NCBI RefSeq assembly: GCF_016892705.1
Contig: NZ_JAFEMB010000001.1
Coordinates: 1,302,001 to 1,366,000, forward strand
DNA length: 64,000 nt
Direction: 5' to 3'
DNA from: Microvirga pudoricolor
Lineage (GTDB): Bacteria > Pseudomonadota > Alphaproteobacteria > Rhizobiales > Beijerinckiaceae
Under the pieces are notes generated by a model. That model saw only the letters and a list, made by a program, of their open reading frames with translations, made no database searches and was not told the origin of the DNA. Made by a program: the position numbers and the translations under genes. Shown piece after piece: positions 27,005 to 36,245 of this stretch. Each line of letters opens with the position of its first letter. Positions within the stretch are counted from its first letter, which is position 1.

Positions 27005-27083
27005 TTCGCCAGACGCGAAGTTAGCGCTATGGTGGCCCCCTCACAATTTGTAATAATTCTTATCATCCTTCGCGATAGGCGAA
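27005..27083. promoter_or_regulatory. Two identical-arm palindromes TTCGC-N5-GCGAA
   Basis: Site 1 is TTCGC CAGAC GCGAA (27005-27019). Site 2 is TTCGC GATAG GCGAA (27069-27083), extended to a 9-bp stem over 27065-27087. Both contain the T-N11-A pattern of LysR-type binding sites. Their centres are 64 bp apart, about six helical turns, and both lie between sdhC and the divergent lysR gene. They are good operator candidates for that regulator and could also affect sdhCDAB. Confidence 0.6.
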
Positions 27084-27112
27084 GGATGCGGGACTTTTGC
27101 CCGGAGGGCGTC

Positions 27113-28045
27113 GTGCAGTTCGACCTGACGGATCTCAGCCTCTTCCGCCACGTGGTGGAGGCTGGCAGCATCACTCACGGGGCGGAGCGGTCGCATCTGG
27201 CCCTGGCGGCGGCCAGCACCCGCATCCGCAACATGGAGAAATCCCTCGGGGCGCCCCTCCTGCGGCGCAACCGCCAGGGCGTGGTGCCCACTCCGGCCGG
27301 TCGCACCCTGCTGCAGCATGCCCGCACCCTTCTGGCCCAGGCCGAGCGCCTGCGGGAGGATCTTGGAGCCTTCACGGGCGGGCTGGCGGGCCAGATCCGG
27401 ATCCTGTCCAACACCAACGCCCTGACCGAATTCCTGCCGGAATCCTTGAGCGCTTTCCTGGCGCAGCATCCCCAGGTGAGCATCGACCTGGAGGAGCGCC
27501 TCAGCGACGAGATCGTGGGCCTGATCGCGGAGGGCGTGGGCGATATCGGCATCGTGGCCGGCACCGTCGATACGGGCCACCTGGAAACCTACCCGTTCCG
27601 CAGCGACCGCTTCGTGCTGGTCGTGCCGGAGGGTCATGAGCTGGCGGCCCGGAGCGAGGTCTCCCTCGTAGAGGTTCTGGGCCACGACTTCGTCGGCCTC
27701 GACCGCGCGAGCGCCCTCCAGCGCTTTCTAGCCGACAAGGCGGGCCGCATCGGGCGGCCCTTACGCCTGCGGGTGCAGCTGCGCAGCTTCGACGCGGTCT
27801 GCCGCATGGTGGAGGCGGGGGTCGGCCTGGGCATCGTGCCCGAGACCACGGCTCGGCGCGCCGCCCGCACCATGGCGATCACGGCCATCCACCTGAAAGA
27901 CCCCTGGGCCGTGCGCGACCTGACCCTCTGCATCCGCTCCCAGAAGGACCTGCCCCCCTCGGCCCGCCAATTGGTGGAGCATTTGAGAGAGGGATCCCAG
28001 GCACCGGACGAGCCTGGACTTCACATCGGCGTGACACCGGAATGA
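27113..28045 (+). CDS. LysR family transcriptional regulator
   Basis: A 310-residue regulator with an N-terminal winged helix-turn-helix (DLSLFRHVVEAGSITHGAER and following, about residues 4-63) and a type 2 periplasmic-binding-like effector domain (from about 90). A GTG start at 27113 is preferred: GGAGGG lies 5 bases upstream and the product begins at the family position. In-frame ATG codons further upstream lack spacing. It is divergent from sdhC across two palindromes and followed by a lectin-like gene. Confidence 0.88.
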   Translation: MQFDLTDLSLFRHVVEAGSITHGAERSHLALAAASTRIRNMEKSLGAPLLRRNRQGVVPTPAGRTLLQHARTLLAQAERLREDLGAFTGGLAGQIRILSNTNALTEFLPESLSAFLAQHPQVSIDLEERLSDEIVGLIAEGVGDIGIVAGTVDTGHLETYPFRSDRFVLVVPEGHELAARSEVSLVEVLGHDFVGLDRASALQRFLADKAGRIGRPLRLRVQLRSFDAVCRMVEAGVGLGIVPETTARRAARTMAITAIHLKDPWAVRDLTLCIRSQKDLPPSARQLVEHLREGSQAPDEPGLHIGVTPE

Positions 28046-28102
28046 TTTCGCACGCCCGGTGTCTCTTCGATGTCCGCCCAAGGACGCAACAAGGAGGAAA
28101 CC

Positions 28103-28771
28103 ATGCCTGGGACCCGTAGCCTTTCGATGATCGCCGCCTTCGGCCTGCTGGCGCTGCTGCCAGCCGGCGCCAGCGCCCAGAGCCCCGAGACAACCTTCTT
28201 CGTCACCAGCTCCGGCTCCGGCAAGGGCGCGGACTTGGGCGGGCTCGAGGGGGCCGACCGCCTGTGCCAGGGCCTGGCGGAGGCCGCCGGCATTCGGGGC
28301 AAGACGTGGCGGGCCTACCTGTCGGCCCAGGCCATCGGCGGGGCGACCGGCGTCAATGCCCGGGACAGGATCGGCCGGGGACCGTGGCAGAACGCCAAGG
28401 GTGTGGTGGTCGCCAAGGACGTGGCCGACCTGCACGGCCCGGGCAACAACCTGAACAAGCAGACCGCCCTCACCGAGAAGGGCGAGACCGTGAACGGCCG
28501 GGGCGACACCCCGAACGAGCACGACATCCTCACGGGCTCGCAGCCGGACGGCACCACCTTCGCGGGGGGCCAGGACATGACCTGCGGCAACTGGACCAAG
28601 AGCGGCCCGGACGGCGCCGTCATGGTCGGCCACCACGACCGCACCGGCCTGGACGAGTCCCCGCCGGCCAAGTCCTGGAACGCCTCCCACGCGTCGCGGG
28701 GCGGGTGCAGCCAGGATGCCCTCAAGAGCACCGGCGGGGCCGGGCGGCTCTACTGCTTCGCGGCGAACTGA
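28103..28771 (+). CDS. Secreted lectin-like protein
   Basis: A 222-residue exported protein. The signal peptide ends in PAGASAQ (about residue 26), and a strong AAGGAGG ribosome binding site precedes the ATG. The body has four cysteines (in RLCQGLAEAAG, MTCGNWTKSG, GGCSQDALK and RLYCFAAN), as in a C-type-lectin-like fold. Similar proteins in Methylobacteriaceae are annotated as lectins (from memory, not searched). The function is unknown. It converges on folD with the stop codons directly adjacent. Confidence 0.65.
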   Translation: MPGTRSLSMIAAFGLLALLPAGASAQSPETTFFVTSSGSGKGADLGGLEGADRLCQGLAEAAGIRGKTWRAYLSAQAIGGATGVNARDRIGRGPWQNAKGVVVAKDVADLHGPGNNLNKQTALTEKGETVNGRGDTPNEHDILTGSQPDGTTFAGGQDMTCGNWTKSGPDGAVMVGHHDRTGLDESPPAKSWNASHASRGGCSQDALKSTGGAGRLYCFAAN

Positions 28772-29674
28772 TCAGGCGGCGGCATCCACCGCCGGCACCG
28801 GCAGGCCGCGGCGCAGGCAGGCGGCCTCCAGGGTGTTGCGCAGCAGGCACGCGATGGTCATCGGCCCGACGCCCCCGGGAACCGGCGTGATTGCGCCAGC
28901 GACGGCGGCCGCCTCTTGGAAGGCCACGTCGCCCACCACCTTGGTCTTGCCCTCCCCGGCGGCCGGGTTCGGCACCCGGTTGATCCCGACGTCGATCACC
29001 GTGGCGCCGGGCTTGATCCAGTCGCCGCGCACCATCTCGGGACGGCCTACCGCCGCCACCAGGATGTCGGCCCGACGGCAGATCTCCGGCAGGTCGCGGG
29101 TGCGCGAATGGGCCACCGTGACGGTGCAGCTTTGCGCCAGCAGCAGTTGCGCCATGGGCTTGCCCACGATGTTGGAGCGGCCGAGAACCACGGCATTGAG
29201 CCCCGCGAGGTCCGGCCGCACGGACCGGACCAGCAGGAGGCATCCCAGCGGCGTGCACGACACGAGACCGCCCACCCCGGTCATCAGCCGGCCCGCATTG
29301 ATCGGATGAAACCCGTCCACGTCCTTGGCCGGATCGATGGCCTCCAGGACCCGCTGCGCGTCGATATGCTTGGGCAGGGGCAACTGCACCAGGATGCCGT
29401 CCACGGACGGGTCCTCGTTGAGGCGCCGGACGAGGCGCAGGAGCTCGATTTCGCTCGTGGAGGCGGGCAGAATATGCTCGAAGGAGGCCATGCCGGTCTC
29501 CACGGTCTGGCGCGCCTTGTTGCTCACGTAGATCTGGCTGGCCGGATCCTCGCCCACCAGCACCACGGCGAGCCCCGGCCGGACGCCCTGCCCGGCCAAG
29601 CCCGCCACGGCCCCGGCGATGCGGCCGCGCAGGCCCGCCGCGTAAGCTTTTCCGTCGATGATGGCTGCGCTCAT
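28772..29674 (-). CDS. folD: Methylenetetrahydrofolate dehydrogenase / cyclohydrolase FolD
   Basis: A 300-residue bifunctional enzyme interconverting 5,10-methylene-, methenyl- and 10-formyl-tetrahydrofolate. Active-site Y49 and K53 lie in [22 protein letters not shown] (from residue 93) and the NADP-binding [11 protein letters not shown] are conserved, with [10 protein letters not shown] near the C-terminus. The ATG overlaps the DUF167 gene stop by 4 bp, so yggT, DUF167 and folD form one unit. Confidence 0.96.
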   Translation of the reverse strand: MSAAIIDGKAYAAGLRGRIAGAVAGLAGQGVRPGLAVVLVGEDPASQIYVSNKARQTVETGMASFEHILPASTSEIELLRLVRRLNEDPSVDGILVQLPLPKHIDAQRVLEAIDPAKDVDGFHPINAGRLMTGVGGLVSCTPLGCLLLVRSVRPDLAGLNAVVLGRSNIVGKPMAQLLLAQSCTVTVAHSRTRDLPEICRRADILVAAVGRPEMVRGDWIKPGATVIDVGINRVPNPAAGEGKTKVVGDVAFQEAAAVAGAITPVPGGVGPMTIACLLRNTLEAACLRRGLPVPAVDAAA

Positions 29675-30006
29675 GGGTCCCGTCCCGTCAAAGCGGCGAG
29701 CCTCCGGCCCAGGGCCTCGGCATCGCCCGTGATCACAAAGGTTTTCCGTCGGGCCGCGGCGCCCCCTGCGAGGCGCACGGCGGAGGCCGGAAGCCCCAGC
29801 CGCTCGGCCAGAAGCCGCCGAAGGGATTCATTGGCGGCCCCGTTCTCCGGCACGGCCCTCACCCGCAGCTTCAGCACCGCCACGCCGTCCGCGAGGGTCT
29901 CGATCCCCTCGATGGCGTCCCGCCCACCGCGGGGCGTCGCCCGGACCCGGACGTCCAGCCCCTCGGGGCAGGTCCGCCAGGGCGCAGGCCCGCCGTCAGA
30001 AGGCAC
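29671..30006 (-). CDS. DUF167 / YggU family protein
   Basis: A 111-residue small conserved protein. It has the family pattern [14 protein letters not shown] near the start and [23 protein letters not shown] in the middle, split around residues 46-68. Function is unknown. It overlaps yggT by 11 bp upstream and folD by 4 bp downstream; the yggT-yggU order is conserved in many proteobacteria. Confidence 0.88.
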   Translation of the reverse strand: MPSDGGPAPWRTCPEGLDVRVRATPRGGRDAIEGIETLADGVAVLKLRVRAVPENGAANESLRRLLAERLGLPASAVRLAGGAAARRKTFVITGDAEALGRRLAALTGRDP

Positions 30007-30286
30007 TCGGTAGGAGATAATCGATGATCCAGCCCCGGATCAGCATGATGAGGAGGATCAGGATGACGGGCGAGATGTCGACCCCGCCGAGATTGGGCAG
30101 GATGCTGCGGATCGGCCGCAGGACCGGCTCGGTCACCGCGTCCAGGAAGCGCCAGATGCCCCGCACGAGGTCGTTGCGGGTGTTCACGACGTTGAAGGCG
30201 ACGAGCCAGCTCAGAACGGCCGTGGCGACGATCAGGTAGGTGTAGATCTGCAGGACGAGCAGGATCACTTCGAGCAGGGCGCGCAT
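29996..30286 (-). CDS. YggT family membrane protein
   Basis: A 96-residue integral membrane protein with two hydrophobic blocks (about residues 4-30 and 70-90). Between them are the conserved RPIRSILPNLGGVDISPV residues. YggT proteins are linked to osmotic tolerance and cell-envelope processes in some bacteria. First gene of the yggT-DUF167-folD unit. Confidence 0.88.
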   Translation of the reverse strand: MRALLEVILLVLQIYTYLIVATAVLSWLVAFNVVNTRNDLVRGIWRFLDAVTEPVLRPIRSILPNLGGVDISPVILILLIMLIRGWIIDYLLPSAF

Positions 30287-30416
30287 GGAACACTCGCGAG
30301 GATGGGGTGAGCTTCATGTAGCGTTCCTGGCCGGATGGAACAACCCGGAACCGACCTGCACCCGGCAGGCTCGGGCCCGGCCCGCAAAAAGGAGGCGCCC
30401 CGCCCCTTCCGGCCGA

Positions 30417-30446
30417 TTGACAGACGAAAGCCCACGGGCCTAAAAC
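30417..30446 (+). promoter_or_regulatory. Promoter of tRNA-Ala
   Basis: A consensus -35 box TTGACA (30417-30422) is followed after 18 bases by TAAAAC (30441-30446). The first tRNA base lies 27 bases past the -10 box, a normal leader length. Confidence 0.6.
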
Positions 30447-30473
30447 CTCACCGCTTGGTCTGCCGACCGGACC

Positions 30474-30551
<78 letters not shown>

Positions 30552-30678
30552 CTTTTGAAACTTCCTGGAATTTTTTGTTTTTGACCTGAGTTGCCATACC
30601 CGCGATGAGCTGATCGGGAGCGCGATGCGGCGGGCAGCGGTGCGTCCGGGGTCAGCCGCCGGATGGCCAGGGACAGGT

Positions 30679-31665
30679 TCAAGGCGGTGGGGGACGCCCG
30701 CCGGAACCTTGCGGGTCGGGCGGACCGTCTTGATCGCTTTCACCTTCAGGCTCCATCGCGGCGAGATACGTCCGCAAGTGTCTGGCGAAATTTTTAGCCG
30801 GTCCCGATAGCGTCCGGCCTCTCAAATACTGCAATCCGAAGCTGATGCGCATCGATGAATTCTGAATCTCCCGGTACACGAGGGAATTGCCGCCAGACCG
30901 GGACGTGACGTAGCGGGGGAACACGGCAACGCCCACACCCGCTGCAGCCATTCCGAGGGCCGTGTCGATCAGAGAAACCTCAAAGGTGTGCTCGAAGGCG
31001 ATGTTCTGCTGTGTCCGGATCACATCGACCAGTCGCACCGCCGCGCTCGTCGGCCGCAAGACGACCATCCTATGTGGTCGCAGAGTCTGCCAGGTGACCT
31101 GCTCCAGGGTTTCGAGCGGGTGGTTGCGGCGAAAGACGACGGTCAGCGATTCCATCCGATCAAGCACGGGAAGAATGGCGATCTGTGGATGGGCGACATA
31201 GCCTGACGGCGTGACGGTCAGCCCGATATCGGCTTCCTCGGACAGGATATGCCGTAACGTCTCATGGCTACGACAATCATGGAACTCGATCTCGACCTCA
31301 GGGTGTTCGGCTAGAAAGCTCGCGATGACAGGCGGGAGAAGGTTGGCCGACATGTGCGGCGCCGCGGCGATCGACAATCGGCCGCGGAAGCCGGCAGCGC
31401 GCTCGCGCACCTCCTCGACCGAACGGCGGAACTGCTCCAGCAGCTTCGTGGCATGCGACAGGAATTCCTGCCCTTCCGACGTCATCGACACCTGACGTGT
31501 CGTTCGATCAAAAAGCCGCACACCCAGTTTCTCCTCGAGCTCCTTGATCCGCTTGCTCAAAGCGGATTGTGTCATCCCAAGCTCTTCGGACGCGTTCGTG
31601 TAACTATGAAACCTCGCCAGAGCGTCGAAAGACTCCAGATCGCGCATGCTGATGTCAGGTGTCAT
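30679..31665 (-). CDS. LysR family transcriptional regulator
   Basis: A 328-residue LysR protein. The N-terminal helix-turn-helix (about 6-65) reads FHSYTNASEELGMTQSALSK; an effector domain covers about 92-300. The C-terminus ends in a proline/glycine-rich tail (GSGGRPPPP). It is divergent from the two alpha/beta hydrolase genes and the Opp/Dpp-type importer, and is the probable regulator of that operon. No clear ribosome binding site fixes the start. Confidence 0.88.
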   Translation of the reverse strand: MTPDISMRDLESFDALARFHSYTNASEELGMTQSALSKRIKELEEKLGVRLFDRTTRQVSMTSEGQEFLSHATKLLEQFRRSVEEVRERAAGFRGRLSIAAAPHMSANLLPPVIASFLAEHPEVEIEFHDCRSHETLRHILSEEADIGLTVTPSGYVAHPQIAILPVLDRMESLTVVFRRNHPLETLEQVTWQTLRPHRMVVLRPTSAAVRLVDVIRTQQNIAFEHTFEVSLIDTALGMAAAGVGVAVFPRYVTSRSGGNSLVYREIQNSSMRISFGLQYLRGRTLSGPAKNFARHLRTYLAAMEPEGESDQDGPPDPQGSGGRPPPP

Positions 31666-31786
31666 AGGTCATTTATTCCAGAACAGACTTAGTTCAGTCG
31701 ATTAATTCCCTTAAACAAAGAGTGCTCAAGTTCTACGCTGACTTCAAGTCCACACTGCCAATGATTGTCTCAGAGAGTGAAATCGC
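31666..31786. promoter_or_regulatory. Divergent control region, LysR / hydrolase-ABC operon
   Basis: A 121-bp A/T-rich gap between divergent start codons. A short palindrome GACT-N6-AGTC lies at 31686-31699. It is the expected site of LysR action but no strong operator stands out. Confidence 0.4.
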
Positions 31787-32677
31787 ATGCATGAACGCTG
31801 GATCGACGTGGGAGGCATCCGCACACGTTATCTGATAGCCGGCTCAGGAGGCCGTCCGGTTGTTTTCGTTCACGGTGGAACGATTGGGGACGCCAATTCG
31901 GCATCGAGCGCGGACGACTTCATTCCCGTCGCAACGATCATGGCGGAGAGACAAACAGCCATCGCAGTCGACAGGCTTGGCCAAGGATATACCGACAATC
32001 CGCCCCTCGACGATGAAAACGGCTGGACGATGAAGGGGTCGGTACGGCACTTCATTCACTTCCTCGAGGCATTGGGGCTGGGACCTTACCACCTCGTCGG
32101 CCACTCCCGCGGCGGCTACGTCGTGACCAGGACGACTCTTGAGCGGCCCGACCTCGTGGAGAGCCTGACGATCGGCGACAGCAACACCGTCGCTCCGGGT
32201 GGAGCACGCAATGAAGGGCTGCACATTCGCAACCCCCACCCGCCAGGGAGCCGAGAAGCCCTTCGCTTTTCGACGATGCACTACTCCTTCGACCCGTCTC
32301 TGACTTCGCCGGAACTCATAGAAACGAAGCTGCGCATTCTCGGAACTGACAAAATCCGCCAGGCGATCGCCAAGATGGGTGCCGGCGGGTTGCGGGTGAA
32401 ACGATTTCTGCCCGACCTTACGGCGGACCGGGAGGACCTGTTCATGCGCCTTGAGGCTCAGCCCATCAAGCGGCGCGTTCAGATTCTTTGGGCCTACAAC
32501 GACCCGACTGCCCCGATCGAGATGGGCTACAACCTGATGCGCCTCATATCCAAGCACCAACCGCGGGTATCGATGCATGTCATCAATCAATCCGGGCATT
32601 CGCTCTACCGCGAACGCCTCCCTCAGTTCGTTCGCGTCCTCAAGGACCACATTGACGGGTGCTACGATGGCATTTGA
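31787..32677 (+). CDS. Alpha/beta hydrolase (Ser-Asp-His triad)
   Basis: A 296-residue alpha/beta-hydrolase fold protein with no signal peptide. The oxyanion motif VHGG (H29-G30), the nucleophile elbow GHSRGG (S107), the acid D239 (NDP) and the base H271 (SGHSLYRE) make a complete triad. It is the first gene after the divergent LysR and precedes a paralogue with an altered triad; the two share AGG/GGI-RTRY starts and VDRLGQGYTDNP. Probable role: intracellular hydrolysis of an ester, lactone or amide brought in by the importer downstream. Confidence 0.85.
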   Translation: MHERWIDVGGIRTRYLIAGSGGRPVVFVHGGTIGDANSASSADDFIPVATIMAERQTAIAVDRLGQGYTDNPPLDDENGWTMKGSVRHFIHFLEALGLGPYHLVGHSRGGYVVTRTTLERPDLVESLTIGDSNTVAPGGARNEGLHIRNPHPPGSREALRFSTMHYSFDPSLTSPELIETKLRILGTDKIRQAIAKMGAGGLRVKRFLPDLTADREDLFMRLEAQPIKRRVQILWAYNDPTAPIEMGYNLMRLISKHQPRVSMHVINQSGHSLYRERLPQFVRVLKDHIDGCYDGI

Positions 32678-33569
32678 TATCCCGACCATGGGCAAGGCGC
32701 AGTTCATGGACGCCGGCGGCATCAAAACCCGCTATTTCGAGCGCGGGAGCGGCCCTTGCGTCGTCCTTCTGCATGGTGGCCACATGGGCTCGCCGACCGA
32801 GGTTCAGACGGCCTCGGTTTGGTCGACCATCTTCGACAGACTTGGAGACGGCATTCGAGTCATCGCCATCGATCGCCTCGGACAAGGATACACGGACAAC
32901 CCGAAAGCAGCTGATGATTATACGCTCGATGCGAGCGCCGCTCACGTAGCGGCCGTACTGAGAGAGTTCGGCAATGGGCCCTACCACCTCGTGGGCCATG
33001 ACGAGGGCGCGTTCGTAGCGGCCCAGATCTCCGTCGAACATCCCGGGCTCGTCGCCAGTCTTGTGCTGGTCTCGGCCAATACGCTGACGCCAGGCGTCGA
33101 CCGACGCAACATCGTTCAGGCCAATCCGCCCGTGCCGCTTATGAGCCGGCAGAGCTTGCGCTGGATGTTCGAGACAGCTTCTCCATCGCACCTTTCGGTT
33201 ACGGAAGAGTGGCTTGACGAACCAGTAGACGTCGCAAAGAGCGACAGGAATGTGGAAGCCGTAGAGGTCATGCAGGCCGACGACCGCTATCTGCGCTCCT
33301 ATGTGGGTTCTTGGAACCGCAGGCGCTCCGAATTGCATCGCTTCATCCATGCCAACGGCTTACCCTGCCCAACTTTGGTGGTCTGGGGCCTCGACGACCC
33401 CATCGCTCCTTTCAGCAATGCGGAATACCTGATGGAGCTTTTGGCGCCGAAGCAGCGGGAAACCGAGCTTCGCGTCTTCAACCGCTCCGGCTATTACGTG
33501 TTCCGCGAGCATCCTAACGCTTTCTGCAGAACCGTCCGGTCATTTGTGGAATCCCACACGAACGCATAA
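32667..33569 (+). CDS. Alpha/beta-hydrolase-fold protein with Asp at the nucleophile and no catalytic His
   Basis: A 300-residue paralogue of the preceding gene. The nucleophile elbow reads GHDEGA, so Asp112 replaces serine, as in epoxide hydrolases and haloacid or fluoroacetate dehalogenases (GHDxG). The acid position is kept (D244 in LDDP), but the base position reads SGYYVFRE: Y276 stands where the paralogue has H271. H282, six residues on, is the nearest histidine. The start is the ATG at 32667, overlapping the previous gene by 11 bp; the open frame continues upstream only as overlap. The function could be covalent capture, a non-hydrolytic reaction, or a binding role. Confidence 0.8.
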   Translation: MAFDIPTMGKAQFMDAGGIKTRYFERGSGPCVVLLHGGHMGSPTEVQTASVWSTIFDRLGDGIRVIAIDRLGQGYTDNPKAADDYTLDASAAHVAAVLREFGNGPYHLVGHDEGAFVAAQISVEHPGLVASLVLVSANTLTPGVDRRNIVQANPPVPLMSRQSLRWMFETASPSHLSVTEEWLDEPVDVAKSDRNVEAVEVMQADDRYLRSYVGSWNRRRSELHRFIHANGLPCPTLVVWGLDDPIAPFSNAEYLMELLAPKQRETELRVFNRSGYYVFREHPNAFCRTVRSFVESHTNA

Positions 33570-33593
33570 CCCCTTGAAACCAGAGGCCCTTCG

Positions 33594-35156
33594 ATGATGA
33601 CACGAACGCTCTTAGTTTTCGCATCCCTGTTGATGTCAGGCGCCGCGAGCGCACAGAATCTCAAGATGGGCCTTGGCGGGCAGATTACGTCTCTGGACCC
33701 GCATTATCACAGCGCCTCGCCCAATGCCGCCTTCTCCTACACCATTTTCGACCGCTTGACCGGAACGGACGAGAATGCCCGCCTCCAGCCAGCGCTTGCG
33801 ACGAGTTGGAAGATGATTGACCCGCTGACGTGGGAATTTAAGCTGCGCGAAGGCGTGAAGTTCCACAACGGAGAGGATTTCACGGCCGAAGACGTCGTCT
33901 TTACGTTCGAGCGCATTCCGAAAGTCACGAACAGCCCCGGCCCTTATACAAGCTATCTTCGTGGCATCGAGCGCACCGAGATCGTCGATCCCCTGACACT
34001 GCGCATCAGGACCAGCGAGCCGGTGCCGACGCTGCCTCTCATGCTGCAACGCATCACCATCCTGGACAGCAAGACACACGCCAACGTCACCACGGAGGAC
34101 TTCAACTCTGGAAAGGCGCTGATCGGGACTGGCCCGTTCAAATACGTTTCCGGAAGCAGCATCTCAGGGGTCAAGCTCGCCAGAAACGACCAACATTGGG
34201 GTGAGAAGGCCGCGTGGGAGACGGTCGACTACCGGGTCGTCGCCAACAATGCGGCACGGACGGCAGCCCTCCTGTCGGGCGACGTGGACATGATCGACCA
34301 GGTATCCAGTGCCGACGTCCCGCGCCTGTCAACAAACAACGCCTTCGAGGTGGTGAACGCGACAGGCTTGAGACTGATGTACATCAACCTCGACCACTCG
34401 CGAAAAGAAAACCCTGTCTTCATCACCGATGCCTCGGGCAAACCGCTCGCGAAGAACCCCTTGACGGATGTCCGGGTGCGGCAAGCCTTGTCGCTGGCTA
34501 TCGACAGAAAGGCACTCGCAGAGAGGGTCATGGATGGACTTGCCGTTCCGTCCATGCAGTTCATGCCCCCGGATACCTATGGATATGCGGCCGACATCGC
34601 GGCTCCTGCGGCAGATCCAGCGAAGGCGCGAGCATTGCTGGCTGAAGCGGGCTACCCTCAAGGCTTCCAGATCACCCTCCATGGGTCGAATGACCGCTTT
34701 CCCAACGACGCTCGCGTGTTGCAGGCGATTGGACAGATGTGGACGCGCATCGGCGTGAAGACGAATGTTGACGCCATGCCTTACGGACCGTTCCAAAGCC
34801 GGGCGAGCAAGCAGGAATTCGCCGCCTTCCTTGGCACGTGGGGCAGTGCTGGGGAGCCGGGAATCGGGATGACCAACACTCTTGCCACTTTCGACAAGGA
34901 AAAGGGCACTGGCTCTATCAACCGCGGGCGCTACAGCAACCCCGCCTATGATGTGGCCCTTGCCGCAGCGGTCAGCGAAATCGACGATACCAAGCGCGAG
35001 CAGGCCTTTCAGCAGGTGATGCGCGATGTCTTGAATGATATGCCGATCCTGCCGCTGTACATTCAGAAGAACACTTGGGCATTGAAAAAATCAATCGCGT
35101 TCAAGGGGCGCGCTGATGAACTCACGCTTCCGCAGGAAGCCAAGCCCTCGCCATAG
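33594..35156 (+). CDS. ABC transporter substrate-binding protein, peptide/Opp (family 5) type
   Basis: A 520-residue periplasmic binding protein. The signal peptide ends at GAASAQ (about residue 21), followed by the family start NLKMGLGGQITSLDPH. The family 5 signature WEFKLREGVKFHNGEDFTAE is present. These proteins capture di- or oligopeptides, nickel, opines or glycosides; the ligand here is unknown. It follows the hydrolase pair by 24 bp and precedes the two permeases and two ATPases. Confidence 0.92.
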   Translation: MMTRTLLVFASLLMSGAASAQNLKMGLGGQITSLDPHYHSASPNAAFSYTIFDRLTGTDENARLQPALATSWKMIDPLTWEFKLREGVKFHNGEDFTAEDVVFTFERIPKVTNSPGPYTSYLRGIERTEIVDPLTLRIRTSEPVPTLPLMLQRITILDSKTHANVTTEDFNSGKALIGTGPFKYVSGSSISGVKLARNDQHWGEKAAWETVDYRVVANNAARTAALLSGDVDMIDQVSSADVPRLSTNNAFEVVNATGLRLMYINLDHSRKENPVFITDASGKPLAKNPLTDVRVRQALSLAIDRKALAERVMDGLAVPSMQFMPPDTYGYAADIAAPAADPAKARALLAEAGYPQGFQITLHGSNDRFPNDARVLQAIGQMWTRIGVKTNVDAMPYGPFQSRASKQEFAAFLGTWGSAGEPGIGMTNTLATFDKEKGTGSINRGRYSNPAYDVALAAAVSEIDDTKREQAFQQVMRDVLNDMPILPLYIQKNTWALKKSIAFKGRADELTLPQEAKPSP

Positions 35157-35176
35157 CAGGGTCACGGAGAGAATTT

Positions 35177-35205
35177 GCTCCAGAGGTCAGACCGACCTCT
35201 GGAGC
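35177..35205 (+). repeat. Strong intercistronic hairpin after the binding-protein gene
   Basis: A perfect 12-bp stem (35177-35188 pairing with 35194-35205, GCTCCAGAGGTC and GACCTCTGGAGC) with a 5-nt loop. It lies 20 bp past the binding-protein stop, with no T-run. The likely effect is to protect or partially terminate, giving more binding protein than permease. Confidence 0.7.
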
Positions 35206-35263
35206 ATGACGAGGGTGCCGAACGCGAGCCGTTCAATGCAAGAAACTGGGACAAAGCAGGTTC

Positions 35264-36235
35264 ATGACTACTTGGTTGGCACAGCGTCTCGTTCAATCGG
35301 TATTCGTTGTGCTTGTCATGACTGCGATCGTTTTCGTCGGCGTCAACGTGATCGGCGATCCCGTCTCGATCCTGATCTCGCCTGACGCCAATCAACAGGA
35401 ACGCGCGAGAATCGTCGCTGAGTTCGGTCTCGATCAGCCTTTGTGGAGCCAGTACCTTTCTTTCCTGAAGGGCACTCTTCAGGGGAACTTCGGCAATAGC
35501 TTCGTCTACGGCATGCCGGCCCTTCAGGTCATTCTGAGCCGCATGCCGGCCACGATGGAGCTGGCGATTGCGGCGATCTTACTTTCGGTTCTGATAGGCG
35601 TTCCACTCGGGCTCTACGCTGGTCTTCGGCCCCACTCGTTCTTCGCCAAATTCATGATGGCTGGCTCGATCCTCGGATTCTCCGTGCCGCTGTTCTGGTT
35701 GGCTCTGATCCTGATCATGTTCTTTTCCGTCTATCTCGGTTGGCTTCCGGCAAGCGGCCGCGGCCAGACCGTGGACTTTCTCGGGATCGGCTGGTCATTC
35801 TTTACGTGGGATGGGCTCTCTCATCTCTGCCTGCCGGTACTAACTCTCTCGATCTTCAAGATCTCGCTCATCATGCGCATGGTAAGAGCTGGCGTCCGCG
35901 AGGTGTTGCCCCAAGAGTATATTAAGTTTGCCAGAGCCAAAGGGCTTTCGAGGCAAAGATTGCTTTATGTGCACGTTTTGAAGAACATCATGATCCCAGT
36001 CGTGACGATCATCGGCCTTGAGTTCGGCTCATTGATCGCTTTTTCGGTCGTCACCGAGTCCATCTTCTCTTGGCCGGGGATGGGAAAGCTCATCATCGAC
36101 AGCATCAACGTGCTCGATAGACCCATGATTGTCGCCTATCTGATGATTATCGTGTTCATCTTCGTCACGATCAATCTGATCGTGGACATTCTCTACACGA
36201 CGCTCGATCCACGTGTGCGACTCTCCCGTGATTAA
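35264..36235 (+). CDS. ABC transporter permease, DppB/OppB type
   Basis: A 323-residue inner-membrane permease with six predicted helices. The N-terminal helix is followed by the family motif (ERARIVAEFGLDQPLWSQY), and the cytoplasmic EAA-like loop reads VREVLPQEYIKFARAKGL. It pairs with the next gene to form the channel of the importer. Confidence 0.93.
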   Translation: MTTWLAQRLVQSVFVVLVMTAIVFVGVNVIGDPVSILISPDANQQERARIVAEFGLDQPLWSQYLSFLKGTLQGNFGNSFVYGMPALQVILSRMPATMELAIAAILLSVLIGVPLGLYAGLRPHSFFAKFMMAGSILGFSVPLFWLALILIMFFSVYLGWLPASGRGQTVDFLGIGWSFFTWDGLSHLCLPVLTLSIFKISLIMRMVRAGVREVLPQEYIKFARAKGLSRQRLLYVHVLKNIMIPVVTIIGLEFGSLIAFSVVTESIFSWPGMGKLIIDSINVLDRPMIVAYLMIIVFIFVTINLIVDILYTTLDPRVRLSRD

Positions 36236-36245
36236 GGATACCCCG

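Noticed and set aside
32577-32666. Upstream extension of the second alpha/beta hydrolase
   Set aside because: It lies wholly inside the first hydrolase gene; the ATG at 32667 matches the family start and gives a usual 11-bp overlap.
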